A stretch of 64,000 nt of DNA, taken from NCBI GenBank assembly GCA_963921195.1, contig CAWUER010000512.1:186001-250000 (forward strand), read 5' to 3'. Position numbers and translations under genes: made by a program. Shown here piece by piece: positions 12,433 to 23,453 of the stretch (position 1 is the stretch's first letter; every line of letters begins with the position of its first letter). The notes below the pieces were generated by a model, which was not told where the DNA came from, ran no database searches, and saw only the letters and a list, made by a program, of their open reading frames with translations. The stretch comes from Pegoplata infirma (taxonomy: Eukaryota > Arthropoda > Insecta > Diptera > Anthomyiidae).

Positions 12433-13300
12433 TGCGCCTAAAAATGGAGTCATGTGTTTTGGGGCAAGTGTTCAGGAGAGCAAAAAAACTGTTTATTTTC
12501 GTCCCTTCGCGATTTTTTTTTAAAAGTTTGTTCTATAAAAAATTCTAGTACCGATATGCTATTCACATACTACAAAAAAAGTTTGAAACATTTAAAGGTT
12601 TTCCAGTGGTGCAGAAATTTTCTAAAAACATACACATAACTCCTTTTTAAGTACTTTTTGAAACAAAATTTAAATAAAATGGAAATATTTTTTACACATA
12701 ACTCCTTTTGTTTATGAAATCATTTTTATTGTTAATTTCTTTTCGAGAGGGACAAGCTCTAAATAGGGTTTGTTAGTGGTTTAAAGCGACATACGTTAGA
12801 CAAGGTCTTTTAAATTTGGATATTATAAAGCTCTTCATTAACTATTCAAGAGCTTCGACATAAATTGACGTCTGTGAAAGATTCTGTACTTTAGATACTA
12901 AAATTTTCCGCCGTCAAATGATTTAATTGATTTCACAAGGCTTGATTGCCTGCCATTTAGGATTTAGATAACAGCATGAAAATGTGCAAATATTTTCCAA
13001 AAATCTTGACAAATTCATTCAAATACTTAGGTGGTATGTGTGAACCTCATATTACTAAAATAGTGGTCCATTTTGTCACGTTCTGTTACTTTTTTATCAA
13101 AAAAAGTTATGTGTAGCTTAACACATAACTGCTTTACATACCTTTTTTTAGTATGACGAACACATAGCTCCTTTTACTAACTTTTGAACCAATCAAGACA
13201 TCAAAAAACGGTTTAGTGAGTAAACGTATGACCAAAATGGGATCATAAAGATGTAATAAAAAAAAATAAAAAACTACACATGACTCCATTTTTAGGCGCA
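12433..13300. mobile_element. Inverted-repeat element, GCGCCTAAAAATGG ends
   Basis: GCGCCTAAAAATGGAGTCAT at 12434 reappears as its complement ending near 13299. The phrase acataactccttt recurs inside. No target duplication could be fixed and no coding frame is present. Confidence 0.6.
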
Positions 13301-13347
13301 GCGACGATTTGTAGAAATATAAATGCTGATTTTAAATTTCTCCTTTT

Positions 13348-14358
13348 TATACCCTCCACTCTAGTGATAGAGGGTATATATAAGTTTGTCATTCCGTTTG
13401 TAACACCTCGAAATATTGGTCTAGGACCCCATAAAGTATATATATTTATGATCCTCGATCGATTTTAAGTCGATCTAGCGATGTCCGTCCGTCCGTCCGT
13501 CTGTCTGTCCGTCCGTAGAAAACACGCTAACTTTTGAAAGACTTTACATAGGCTACTGAAGTTTGGCATATATGTTTGTTATTTACCTGGTCAGGTTGGT
13601 ATTGCAATCCAGCCAAATCGGTCCAGTGGTTCAAAAGTTATGAGCAAAAGAGTAAATTTCGGCAAGGGTGTTTCGCGAATTTACGAGATAAAAAACACGA
13701 TAACTTTCGAAAGACAATAATGAGGCTACTGAAGCATGGCATGTATCTTTGCCCGGGTCTGTTTGGTTTTAAATTTCAACTCAATCGGTCCAGTGGTTCA
13801 AAAGTTATAAGCAAAACCCTGAATTTCAGATTAGTTCCAACTAAAATGCCACGTGTTTTAACAAGTTTTAAAAGCATTGGTGGTAACTAAACAATGCTTT
13901 TCAAACTTCTTTAATTTTAAAGCAATGCTTTTTAAACTTGTTTAGTTTTAAAAGCATTGGTTACTTAAAAACCACACTCGAAAAAAATTTTACACTCAAA
14001 AAAAATTTTACACTCAAAAAAAGTTTTACGCTCAAAAAAAAATGTACACAAAAAAAATTTAGTTTTTTTTTTTAAAAAAATTACAATATTTTGTGTACAT
14101 ACATACGTGCATTCACTCAGAAATATTTTTACAGTAAAAAAACCATTACACTCGAAAAAAATTTTACACTCAAAAAAAAATTAGTAATTTTTTTTTTTTT
14201 TTAAATGTCAAAAAAAAGAGTTTTTTACTCAAAATAAAATGTTTCTAATCAAAATTGTTAATTTTTTTCACGTTAAAAAATGTACTACCCTTTAAAAAAA
14301 TGCATTATGGAGGGTATTCATAGATTCGGCAAAGTCGAATTTAACTTTTCTACTTGTT
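13348..14358 (+). mobile_element. INE-1/DINE-1-like element (HINE), complete
   Basis: Opens with hairpin ataccctc...gagggtat, then cccataaagtatatatattt, tcgatctagcgatgtccgtc and a (gtcc)n tract. It closes with gggtattcatagattcggc, the ttcggcaaagtcgaa hairpin and ttttctacttgtttt. Order and wording parallel Drosophila INE-1, a helentron-derived non-autonomous family. Open frames inside are incidental. Confidence 0.8.
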
Positions 14359-15048
14359 TTATATACACTTTAGTAATTTAGTTCTACAAATACATATGCA
14401 TGTATATTAGGGCGGGTCGATTTGTATGGATCGAAAAAAACTGAAAAATCGTATAGCAAAAACAAAATCTACAAGAAATTCTAAGAAACTTTTCAAAAGA
14501 AACCATTGGTCTAAAATCAAACCCTATACCGCGCCTAACGACATGAAAATCCGTCCGTCCGTCTGTTTTTCTGGCTGTGTGAAACACGCTAACTTTCAAA
14601 TGTTAGCGGAAGAACAAAAAATTCATGCGGCAAGCTGCTGAAGCATGGCGTATATATTTGTTATACTTCCGTTGTTATACTGGCGTATATATTTGTTATA
14701 ATACTAAATTTGATCGAAATCTGTCCAGTGGTTCATAAGTTATTGACAAAATGGGGAATTTTAGATGTGTTTTAACCCGAACTCCCGTGTTGAAAAAAAA
14801 AAACGCTAAACACGCTTTGAAAAGGAATGGTAAGCCAAAAAAAATATTTTAGAAACTATTTTTGTCACTCAAAAAAACTAAAAAAAAAAACTATTACACT
14901 CAAAAAAAAAAAAATACACTCAAAAAAATTTACACTCGAAAATTTTTTTTTTTACAGAAATTAAAAAAATAATTTTAATCAAAATAAATCAAATACTGAT
15001 GTAAAAAAAATATTCAGTTATCAAAAATTTTTATCGAACACATCTTTT

Positions 15049-15684
15049 TATACCCTCCACTCTAGTGATAGAGGGTATATATAAGTTTGTCATTCTGTTT
15101 GTAACTCATTGAAATATCGATCTGAGACCCCATAAAGTATATATATTCATGATGCCCGATCGATTTTAAGACATTCTAGCGATGTCCGTCTGTCCGTCTG
15201 TCCGTCTGTCCATCTGTCCGTCTGTCTGTCTGTCTGTGGAAAATGCTGTCGCGGACAAAATATTGCACAGAGATGACTGAAACTTAACGTATTTATTGGA
15301 AGTTCTCCCGAGAAGTTTGGTATTGCATTTGAGCGATATCGGTTCAGCGCTTCAAAAGTTATGAACGAAAATGTAAGCACACCTCAAAAATTTCAGTACA
15401 TTCAACATAACCTAAAAATACAAAATGCTTTAATTCGGCTTCTGGTTGGCATATGTGAACATAATTGAACACCAAATGGTATTTAACATGTACGAACACA
15501 AAAAAAAAAAAAAATCTCGGATTTTTTTTACCAAAATTGTTTTTCGCGAAATTTTTTTTTTTCAAAAAATTTTTTTTTTTCAAAAGTAATTTGCTTTTAA
15601 ATAAAGTTTTTTGCAATAATCTTTTTGAAATTGTGGAGGGTATCACTACATTCGGCAAGGCCGAATTTAACTTTTTTACTTGTT
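15049..15684 (+). mobile_element. INE-1-like element (HINE), second subfamily
   Basis: Same terminal hairpins as the copy at 13348, with a different interior (agttctcccgagaagtttgg) shared with 33498-34113. The gtccgtctgtcc tract lies at 15185-15237, and the end reads cggcaaggccgaatttaact. Confidence 0.75.
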
Positions 15685-15841
15685 TCCTCTCCGATATGCA
15701 ACTCTCCTGTTTCATCCCACAAAAGTATCTATGTTATGTGTTTTTTTTTTTTTACGAAATATCATTATAATCCTCAATTACATACTTTTATATACAAAGA
15801 AAAATCCGCTGCACCAGCTTCCATCTGTAATTAACATACAA

Positions 15842-15905
15842 ATGCTTTGGCGGGAATCGATCCCACAACCCCTGCACTTACTTTCAGAGTATCACGCTAC
15901 ATGTT
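15842..15905 (-). other. tRNA-like segment (possible SINE head)
   Basis: Read on the minus strand it gives a tRNA-like order ending in a B-box-like GGGATCGATTCCCGCC, with an A-box-like region upstream. There is no complete cloverleaf that I could pair, so a SINE head or decayed tRNA is more likely than a working tRNA gene. Confidence 0.3.
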
Positions 15906-16706
15906 AATATACTGTAGCCCAATATAAAATAAATAATGGAGTAAAATTATCATGGATTAACGATAAAAGCAGCGATTTATTGTTAAAATTTCTTATTATA
16001 ATTTTTCGTCTGTGGACTTTTCATTACAAATCAATCTAATTATTTATTTCTCCATTTCAGGGATTATGTCTAATATAGTACTTGCCGGTCATAATCCCAA
16101 AAATTGTTCAAATTATACCCAGCGGCAATTAGTAATGCATTGCCGCTGGATATATTCTTGCATCATATCTTTACATCTTTACATCTGAGGTGTAGGGTAT
16201 GTTCAGCAACTTTGTAAAAAATATTATGGCAAATATTTTTGTGAAACATATTAACCCTCTAACTCCCTCTCATAGCGGTATTTTTTGGCTCTATTCTAAC
16301 AAATCCCAAAAAACACCCCGAAAGAGGGGGAGGGTGGGTATGAAATATTCTACAAAAATGTTGCCAATAAAATTTTACCATATACCTCAGAGCACACCAA
16401 AGCCCAAATGTTTTGCTTATGAAAAAAGGACGGACGGACAAATATTCATGTCGTTAGGCGCGGTATAGGGTTTGATTTTAGAAACATGGTTTCTTTGGGA
16501 AATGTTCTTAGAATTTCTTGTAGATTATGGTTTTGCTATACGATTTTTGACAAAAAACTCGACCCGCCCTAATGTATTTGTTTATGTAAAAAGCAAATGA
16601 TTTTACATACTTTGTGTATTTGTATTTTAAGAAATTTAAATGCTGTTTTATAATTTTGAAAACGTGTTTTAAATTTTATTTATTAGGAGCACTCAAACGT
16701 AACAAG

Positions 16707-17236
16707 ATGACGTCTGGTAAGTTTATTTAATTATAATTTTATTTTAATAATTTTTTTTCCAATTTTTATTTTAATTTTTATTTCAATTTTTATTTTAATT
16801 TTTTCAATAGGAAACAAAAAGAATAAAAAACATGCCCTGGCTCTGGAGGAGCAAGTACGGGATGCACGGGAAGCAATACAAACTGAGGTAATTATAAAAA
16901 AAATAATATTTTAATATTTTAATTAGAAAAAGTTTTATAAAAATTTTAAATTTTTAAATTATATTAAATTTATATTTGTATTTATCTTCCACAGAACGAA
17001 GTGACGCCTCTTAGGTCAACAGTAAAAAAATTAAAAAACGGCAACCAGAGCCAGCGTCAGAGCCATCACCGCCACCATCGTCAGAGCAATCACTCGAGCA
17101 ATCAACATCAAGGGTTTCAGAACCAGCAATGGGCAACAACAGCAACATCAATAGGCAACAACAGCAACAACAAGGAACAGAATTGCCAGTGTGTGAAAAT
17201 ATACGGCAAGAGAAACCTAAAAGTTGGCGCAATTAA
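16707..17236 (+). CDS. Candidate three-exon small gene, hypothetical protein
   Basis: Exon 1 starts at ATG 16707 (MTSG) and ends at donor TCTG|GTAAGT (16716). Exon 2, 16811-16887, follows acceptor tttttcaatag and ends GAG|GTAATT; it reads GNKKNKKHALALEEQVRDAR and is phase-compatible. Exon 3 has two options. Acceptor ctcttag (exon from 17015) gives a Pro/Ser/Gln-rich tail (SEPSPPPSSEQSLEQS, later ENIRQEKPKSWRN) ending at TAA 17234-17236, total about 102 residues. The stronger acceptor cttccacag (exon from 16995) gives NEVTPLRSTVKKLKNG and then a His/Ser-rich frame to 17297. An AATAAA follows at about 17289. I do not recognise the protein. A lysine-rich N-terminus and low-complexity tail are all that can be said; a retroelement gag-like remnant is an alternative. 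Confidence 0.45.
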
Positions 17237-17586
17237 AATTGTCTGTTGTGAATTTGGACTATACAAAAAAAAAAAGGTGCTCAATCATAATAAAGATTAG
17301 GACATAAAATTTGGCGGTCCTACGTATATACATTCAGCATAACCTCAACATTTACAAAGTTTTCACAATAAGAAGGAAATTCGCGAATTTAAGGTCTTAG
17401 GATGAAAAAGTTGGATAGAAGAAGCAGCGAAAGTATTGGACGTGTTTTGTGAATGCTCCCGTTTGTGGTAGTGAAATTAAGGAAAATACAACGTCTTAAT
17501 TACCAACCTGTTGGTGGATCACTGGTTTTGCCTGTCTATCTTGCTGTGAATTATAGATTTTTCCAAACTTGAAGCTGAGGTGAGTT

Positions 17587-17775
17587 TTATGCTACTAATT
17601 CAGTAAATATTTGTCCATCTTCTTTGGTGGCTGGCCCTAGCTGGATTTCGGGCACATTAGTTTTTTTCGGCAATTCGATATTACTCGGATCAGCAATTGT
17701 AAAAGTGGCATTTGCTACACCACGGGACGTTGATGGAATGTTATCCATGTCCTCCAAATAGTCCGCATCCAATTG
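17587..17775 (-). CDS. Candidate exon, hypothetical acidic protein
   Basis: The minus frame reads DADYLEDMDNIPSTSRG and continues through TIADPSNIELPKK to end ...DGQIFTELVA at a stop near 17587. Composition and lack of simple sequence make it more protein-like than the surrounding frames. The upstream in-frame stop near 17792 suggests it starts with a splice acceptor or at the internal Met. Function unknown. Confidence 0.35.
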   Translation of the reverse strand, partial: QLDADYLEDMDNIPSTSRGVANATFTIADPSNIELPKKTNVPEIQLGPATKEDGQIFTELVA

Positions 17776-17826
17776 ATTAAGTTGGCAATATTATTTTTTT
17801 AACAATTCATAATTTCTATTACTTAA

Positions 17827-17979
17827 CTATTCAATTTCATTATCGTCTCCATTTTCATTTTCTTCATTATTATTTTTAAGCGGATGTTCATCATCTTCAT
17901 CGTCATCGTCATCATTTGAAATTATTTCAGTGGACTCCTCTGACTCCGTTTCACTTTCCCTTTCTTTTAAATACTTCAT
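17827..17979 (-). CDS. Candidate exon or small ORF, Asp/Glu-rich
   Basis: ATG at 17977-17979 opens a 50-residue frame beginning MKYLKERESETESEESTE, then an Asp-rich run and an Asn/Glu-rich end, stopping at 17827-17829. It lies just upstream, on the same strand, of the acidic frame at 17587-17775. The two could be exons of one acidic protein, though no clean donor was found before the stop. Function unknown. Confidence 0.35.
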   Translation of the reverse strand: MKYLKERESETESEESTEIISNDDDDDEDDEHPLKNNNEENENGDDNEIE

Positions 17980-18125
17980 TTAAATCCGTTCCTGTTTATT
18001 TCAGAGAAAATAAAAATCGTAAAAATACCATAAATTTGGTTTTACTTGATTATTCAGCATTAGTTTATTTAGTTCCATTCGAAACTCTCTCGTTAAATTA
18101 TACACTCTTTCCTTTTTTAGTTTAG

Positions 18126-18419
18126 GATCAAACTGTATCACAAATATCAAAGAAATTTAGATCAGTTACAAAAGAAAATTAAGGCTAGAATTCATCAACA
18201 AGAAAACTTAGAGAACAAGAACTATTACATAAAAGCCAACAACAGCTACGACAAATTCAAATCAACAGAGAACACCAACTACAACCTATTGATTTGGATG
18301 TGATGCCAGATGATGATGAAATTTCTTTTAACTCTAAAGTTTCAACAAATTCACCAAGCTGCAGTGATAGTGCAGAAAATGATGGCCAATTTTTAGGAAA
18401 ACTTTTTGGTGGTGATAAA
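18126..18419 (+). CDS. Candidate internal exon, Gln-rich coiled coil, frameshifted
   Basis: A pyrimidine-rich acceptor (ctctttccttttttagtttag) precedes 18126, and a donor AAA|GTGAGT follows 18419. The first frame reads IKLYHKYQRNLDQLQKKIKA then HQQENL. Near 18215 the coding sense moves by one base into EQELLHKSQQQLRQIQINRE and continues DLDVMPDDDEISFNSKVS to FLGKLFGGDK. Heptad-like Leu/Ile/Gln spacing suggests coiled coil for the first half. The single-base shift means a pseudogene or a sequence error. Protein family not recognised. Confidence 0.45.
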
Positions 18420-18865
18420 GTGAGTGTACTTCATAGTAAAACTAGTTTATAACATCGATAAAAATCTTAAATCAATCTTGTCTTGAGGTTTTTAAAAAAG
18501 GAACAAAAGAAAAAAAAAGTCTCCAAAGTCGTTTTTATACCCGACACTACTTTGTGATACAATGCATAATTTCACAGAAAGAATTGAAAACGAATTACAA
18601 TCAACAAAAACGCGGATTCAATTAATTTTTTAATTGAAACTCATCCGATGAAGAAAATTGTTATATCAATCATCAAATGATTAATTGATTTTTTTTTTTC
18701 AATCAATCAGTTTTTCGATTTTGATCAAAAATTTTATCAATTTTTTATTTTAAGTCAATTAAAATAATGATTGATTTAACAAATGAATTTTAAGCTTATG
18801 ACAAAATTATGAAGAAACTCATATGTTTTACTTTCCAATATGTTGCCGGCAGTAAAAAATTTTTT
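18420..18865. other. AT-rich DNA with short aattgatt inverted repeats
   Basis: Repeated aatcaattgatt-type words around 18600-18780 occur in both orientations. A truncated INE-1-like start (ttatacccgacactactttg) appears at about 18535. No gene seen. Confidence 0.4.
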
Positions 18866-20006
18866 TATACCCTCCACTCTAGTGATAGAGGGTATATATA
18901 AGTTTGTCATTCCGTTTGTAACACATCGAAATATTGGTCTAGGACCCCATAAAGTATATATATTCATGATCCTTGATCGATTTTAAGTCGATCTAGCGTT
19001 GTCCGTCCGTCCGTCCGTCCGTCCGTCCGTCCGTCCGTCTGTCTGTCTGTCCGTTGAAAACACGCTAACTTTTGAAAGACTTTATGGAGGCTCCTGAAGT
19101 TTGAGATATATGTTGCCCATTTACCGGGTCAGGTTGGTATTGCAATCCAGCCAAATCGGTCCAGTGGTTAAAAAGTTATGAGCAAAAGAGTAAATTTCGG
19201 CAAGGGTATTTTGCGAATTTACGAGATAAAAAACACGATAACTTTCGAAAGACAATAATGAGACTACTGAAGCTTGTCATGTATCTTTCCCGTTTCCCGG
19301 GTCTATTTGGTATTAAATTTCAGCTCAATCGGTCCAGTGGTTCAAAAGTTATAAGCAAACCCCTGAATTTCAAATTAGTTTCATCTAAAATGCCACGTGT
19401 TTTAACAAGTTTGAAAAGCATTGGTGGTAACTAAACAATGCTTTTCAAACTTGTTTAATTTTAAAGCAATGCTTTTTAAACTTGTTTAGTTCTAAAAGCA
19501 TTGGTAACTTAAAAATTACACTCGGAAAAAATTTTACACTAAAAAAAAAATTTACACTCAAAAAAAACTTTACACTCAAAAAAAAAAATTACACAAAAAA
19601 AAATTTAGTTTTTTTTTTTACAAAAATGACAATATTTTGTATACATACGTACGTGCATTCACTCAGAAATATTTTTACAGTAAAAAAACATTACACTCGA
19701 AAAAAATTTTACACTCAAAAAAAATAGTAATTTTTCTTTTTTTAAAAAAAAAGGCAAAAAAAGAGTTTTTTACTCAAAATAAAATATTTTACACTCAAAA
19801 AAAATTTTGCACTCAAAAAAAATTAGTAATTTTTTTTTTTTTTTTTTTTAAAAAGGCAAAAAAAAGAGTTTTTTCTCAAAATAAAATATTTCTAATCAAA
19901 ATTGTTAATTTTTTTACGTTAAAAAATGTACTACCCTTTAAAAAAAAAATGAATTGTGGAGGGTATTTATAGATTCGGCAAAGTCGAATTTAACTTTTCT
20001 ACTTGT
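18866..20006 (+). mobile_element. INE-1/DINE-1-like element (HINE), complete
   Basis: Same first and last hairpins as 13348-14358 and the same interior. A (gtcc)n(gtct)n tract spans about 19000-19052. Low-complexity tttacactcaaaaaaaa blocks fill 19520-19900. Target lies in a T run (ttttttt|ataccctc), as expected for helentron insertion at TT. Confidence 0.8.
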
Positions 20007-20891
20007 TTTTAATTAATGTATTTAAATAAATCGAAGCGAAAAAAATTTTGGTATGTTGAAAATTTGTAATTTGATGGTTAAAAAAAAATATCAAAAATGT
20101 TGATCATAATAATAACTGACTCTTTTAAATTTAATGATCAAAAGATTTAATTGAAATTTGTTAGCCAATAATTTTTTGTGTGTTGTTTCTGCTGATGTTT
20201 TGTAACACCAGCATTTTTTGACCACTGCCCATTTTTAAGAAAAAATCTCCGTCCATTCCTGCTGACGTTTTTCGTTTTTTTTTTTCACCTAGATTAATGT
20301 TGGTATATTTATTATTTCCGAAGCAATTTAGATGCTTTCGCGGCAGGAATTGCCCGATGCGAATGCGTGTTTAGAAGGAGATCCAGCGACTATCCAATGG
20401 AGGCAGACCACACCTCAGGATCCTTCAGGTATCGCAGGATGCAAGGAAAAGAAGTCTTAACTTTGCGCAGCCAGGATGCCTCAGAAACGTGTCATACACT
20501 CAAAAAATGATGTCATTAACTGTTTGTAGTTTATTTAAAACGTATTACGTTTTGTCGTTTTTAAAAGAAAAAGCATTTGTTCAATGTCCATTTTTTTTAA
20601 ACGACTATTTCTGTTCTTTGTTTCAAAAATAACAACATAAAAAATAAAGACTTTCATTAGCATTCATTTTTTAAAGTCATTTATTTTTGTTCTGTAAGTA
20701 AAAATAAGTGATTCTTCTTTAATTTTTAATGATTTGTGTACTTTATTTTTTTTTTAAATTGTTGACATTTTTAAAGAGAAGTCATTAGTTTTTACCTACT
20801 TCTGTTGGTTATTTTTTTGTAGACAAAAAATTCAAAAAAATATTTATAGAAATATAAAAACATATTTGTATCAAGTTACTTTGGCACGATG

Positions 20892-20920
20892 CACTATGCT
20901 TCGACCCATGGACAAAAGTA
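20892..20920 (+). other. RSS-like left end, 13-bp spacer
   Basis: Heptamer CACTATG (20892-20898) differs from the RAG consensus CACAGTG at two positions. Nonamer-like ACAAAAGTA is at 20912-20920. The spacer is 13 bp, against 12 in canonical 12-RSS. Confidence 0.6.
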
Positions 20921-21719
20921 AAAAAAAAAAATTTTGTCTCAAATTGTGTTTAAATACAGATTTTTTGAAAGATAATAAGGTATCTCAAATAAATATTAAC
21001 AGAAATATATTTTCTGATTACTTTTGTCACCACGAGAGGGCGCTAAACTCAGAGAATTTTATGCAAAAACTACTTAACAGGAAAATGTTTTTTAGCTGTT
21101 TCACAAAAATAATTCTCAAAAATTCATTTTTTAATAAAATGGTTCGAAATTTTGTTTTAAAGTACTTTGATATATTTGTAGTGAAGTTAAAATATAGAAT
21201 TTTGTATATATTTCCAAAAAAAAATTTTTTTATTGCGCAGAAAAACAAGTTTTTTTTGTTGAAAATCCAAAAATAGCTAAAGTTTGATGGAGTGTAAAAA
21301 AAAAAATATAAAAAAATAGATATTTTTTTTTTTCTTTTTTTTGTAGGTTTAAACTCTTATCTAACAGCGTATTCAAAAATTAGCGCCTATTTTTTACCAC
21401 AAATTAGAAAAAAATGCGTTTTTTTAAATGCCTAAATTCATGATTTTTACTCAAATATCATGCATTTAGGAGTGTTAAATATCATTGTGCAACACGATTT
21501 TATGTTTTGAAAGGGTAAAAAAGTAAAATAAATGTATATTAATAGTAGATCGAAATCCCCGCAGAATTTTGAAAATTTAGCTTGAGTTTTTTTTTTATGG
21601 CCCACTGAAGTTTTTAATTATTTTTCAAAGGAGTTCAGAATAAGTAAAAAAAAATATTAAATTTAATTTTGAGCTAAATGAGGTTAATAGATGTACAACG
21701 AAATTTGATGACGGTTCTT

Positions 21720-22900
21720 TTCTTAGAACATATTAACCCTCTATCTCCTATTTTTAGGGGTCACTTTAGTCCCTTTTCCAAATATCGTCGTAGAGCACCA
21801 CTTACACTTGCTTTTAAAGGGTTAACATGTTCTAAAAAATTTTTCTGCATAGAATTTCATTGTTAGTTGTAAAAGACCAAAAATTCGTAAGATATAAGCA
21901 AAATGCTTAAAAAAGTAAAAATTTTAATTATCATATATTGTTAAATTGTGATTCACCACAATTGAAATAATTCGATAAAATATAACAAATGTACTTCTGA
22001 GCCTAATACTGTTAATAGCTATCTTCGGTAAAATTTTATGTTTCTTTTTTCTTAAAATATATTAACCCTCTATCTCCTATTGTCAGGGGTCATTTCAGTC
22101 CCTTTTTTAAATATTCTTATAAAAAAACACTTAAACGTGCGTTTAAAGTGTTAAAACGTTCTACAAACATTTAATAGATATCTTTAATCATTCCAAACCC
22201 ATTAAAAAAAAAAAAAGTAAAGACTTCAATGGGCCATAAAAAGAACTCGAGCTAAATTTTCAAAACAATTCGTTTTTGGTTTACAAACGGTATATCTTCA
22301 TTTTTAGTTTTGTCCAATTTAAGATACACTCTGTGACCTCAAATTTGTTGCACAGTGTATTCTATTGAAGCTTTAAGTTATGTGAAATAACTCTTAAGTT
22401 ATAAATTATATTCAAGAAACTTTAAAAAAGTAATTTAGTATTACGCTTTAACCTTTAAACGCTCGTTTTATTAAATTTTATAAAAATATTTGAAATAAGG
22501 ACTAAAATGACCCCTTAAAATGGGAGATGGAGGGTTAATATGTTCTAACAAAAGAACCGTCATTAAATTTCACTGAAGACATTTTTCTTAAGACATTTTT
22601 TATGTCAGTAGTATTTTTAGTACATTTTTTCGACCTATTTCAGTCTACTTTGGTAAAAGCTATTTAACAATATATGATACTTTACAATTTTACTTTTTAA
22701 AGCATTTTGATTATATCGCACGATGTTTTGGCATTTGACAACCCCTAGTGAAATTTGATGCTTAACATTTTTGTAGAACATTTTAACTATTAAAACGCAC
22801 ATTTTAGTGTTGTTCTATGAGGATATGTTAAAAAAGGACAAAAATGACCCCTAAAAATGGGAGATAGGGGGTTAATGTATTCTAAAAAAAGAACCGCCAT
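21720..22900. repeat. Internal direct and inverted repeats of the Transib-like element
   Basis: The block ttaaccctctatctcctatt with aggggtca occurs forward at about 21732 and 22061, and inverted (gggagatggagggttaat, gggagatagggggttaat) at about 22520 and 22860. This gives a fold-back core. Poly-A/T runs separate the blocks. Confidence 0.6.
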
Positions 22901-23414
22901 CAAATTTTACTATAGATATGTATAAACATTATGTAGCTCAGAAGTTGATTTAATACATTTCTTTGACCTTTTTTAGATGACTTTAAAAATAAAAATAACT
23001 TATTTTCCAAAAAAGGATGTTTTTATATTTTCCACACTGCTAATCCGATTTTCCCCAAATTTGGCATTAATATATATCTAAGGAATATTAATTTGCTTAC
23101 AAAGTTTTTTTACGATCGGACAATTTTTGTAGGTGTTAAAGCGTTTCAAAGAAAAAGGATATATGGCAGGACCTTGAGTCCTTGCTCCGATTTAAGTGAA
23201 AATTTACATACACGTTGCTAGTGGAATGTGTATCAGCATGACCACTTTTTGTAATTTTTTGTGCATTATTGAAGCTAAAATTACATTTTTCAATTTCAGG
23301 ACACATGGGAGGTAGGCGTGTCCTTGCACCGATTTTTCCAAAAATTCATGTTTTTCTTAACTAATATATTTTATGTTAGTGTACCAAATCTCAAAAATAT
23401 CTGACAACTCCTTC

Positions 23415-23453
23415 TAATTTTGTCCCTTCGTTACATGGGAACGAAGCACTGTG
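23415..23453 (-). other. RSS-like right end, 23-bp spacer
   Basis: On the minus strand: exact RAG heptamer CACAGTG (23453-23447), 23-bp spacer, nonamer-like ACAAAATTA (23423-23415), which keeps the ACAAAA core. Confidence 0.65.

Larger units (their letters stand above)
14408..16571. mobile_element. hAT-like element, TAGGGCGGGTCGA ends
   Basis: Left end TAGGGCGGGTCGA and right end tcgacccgccCTA are inverted. About 150 bp of arm match, including ctataccgcgcctaacgaca. Flanks ATGTATAT (14400-14407) and ATGTATTT (16572-16579) match at 7 of 8. An INE-1-like copy (15049-15684) sits inside. No transposase frame is left. A short palindrome (cagcggcaattagtaatgca) lies near 16120. Confidence 0.65.
20892..23453. 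mobile_element. Transib-like non-autonomous element with 13/23 RSS-like ends
   Basis: Flanked by identical CGATG at 20887-20891 and 23454-23458. The unoccupied sequence ggcacgatgggtagag is preserved (as complement) in the MITE at 4206-5017. Left end: CACTATG, 13-bp spacer, ACAAAAGTA. Right end: CACAGTG, 23-bp spacer, ACAAAATTA. After the heptamers both ends share CTTCG and CCCATG, and the right end carries about 10 extra bp before the nonamer. Five-bp duplications and CACWRTG ends are the Transib pattern. The 136-residue frame at 20866-21276 starts in the flank and is not a transposase, so the element is non-autonomous. Confidence 0.75.

Noticed and set aside
15842..15905. Working tRNA gene
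   Set aside because: A B-box-like word is present but no full cloverleaf with paired acceptor stem could be drawn.
15359..15907. Lys/Phe-rich overlapping frames on both strands
   Set aside because: They cover A/T runs within an INE-1-like element and are complementary shadows of each other.
17011..17232. Minus frame with Cys and Leu runs
   Set aside because: Shadow of the Gln/Ser-rich plus-strand exon; the plus strand has the splice signals.
20866..21276. 136-residue frame at the start of the Transib-like element
   Set aside because: It begins in the flanking MITE, is Lys/Phe/Asn-rich from A/T bias and shows no RAG1-like catalytic or zinc motifs.
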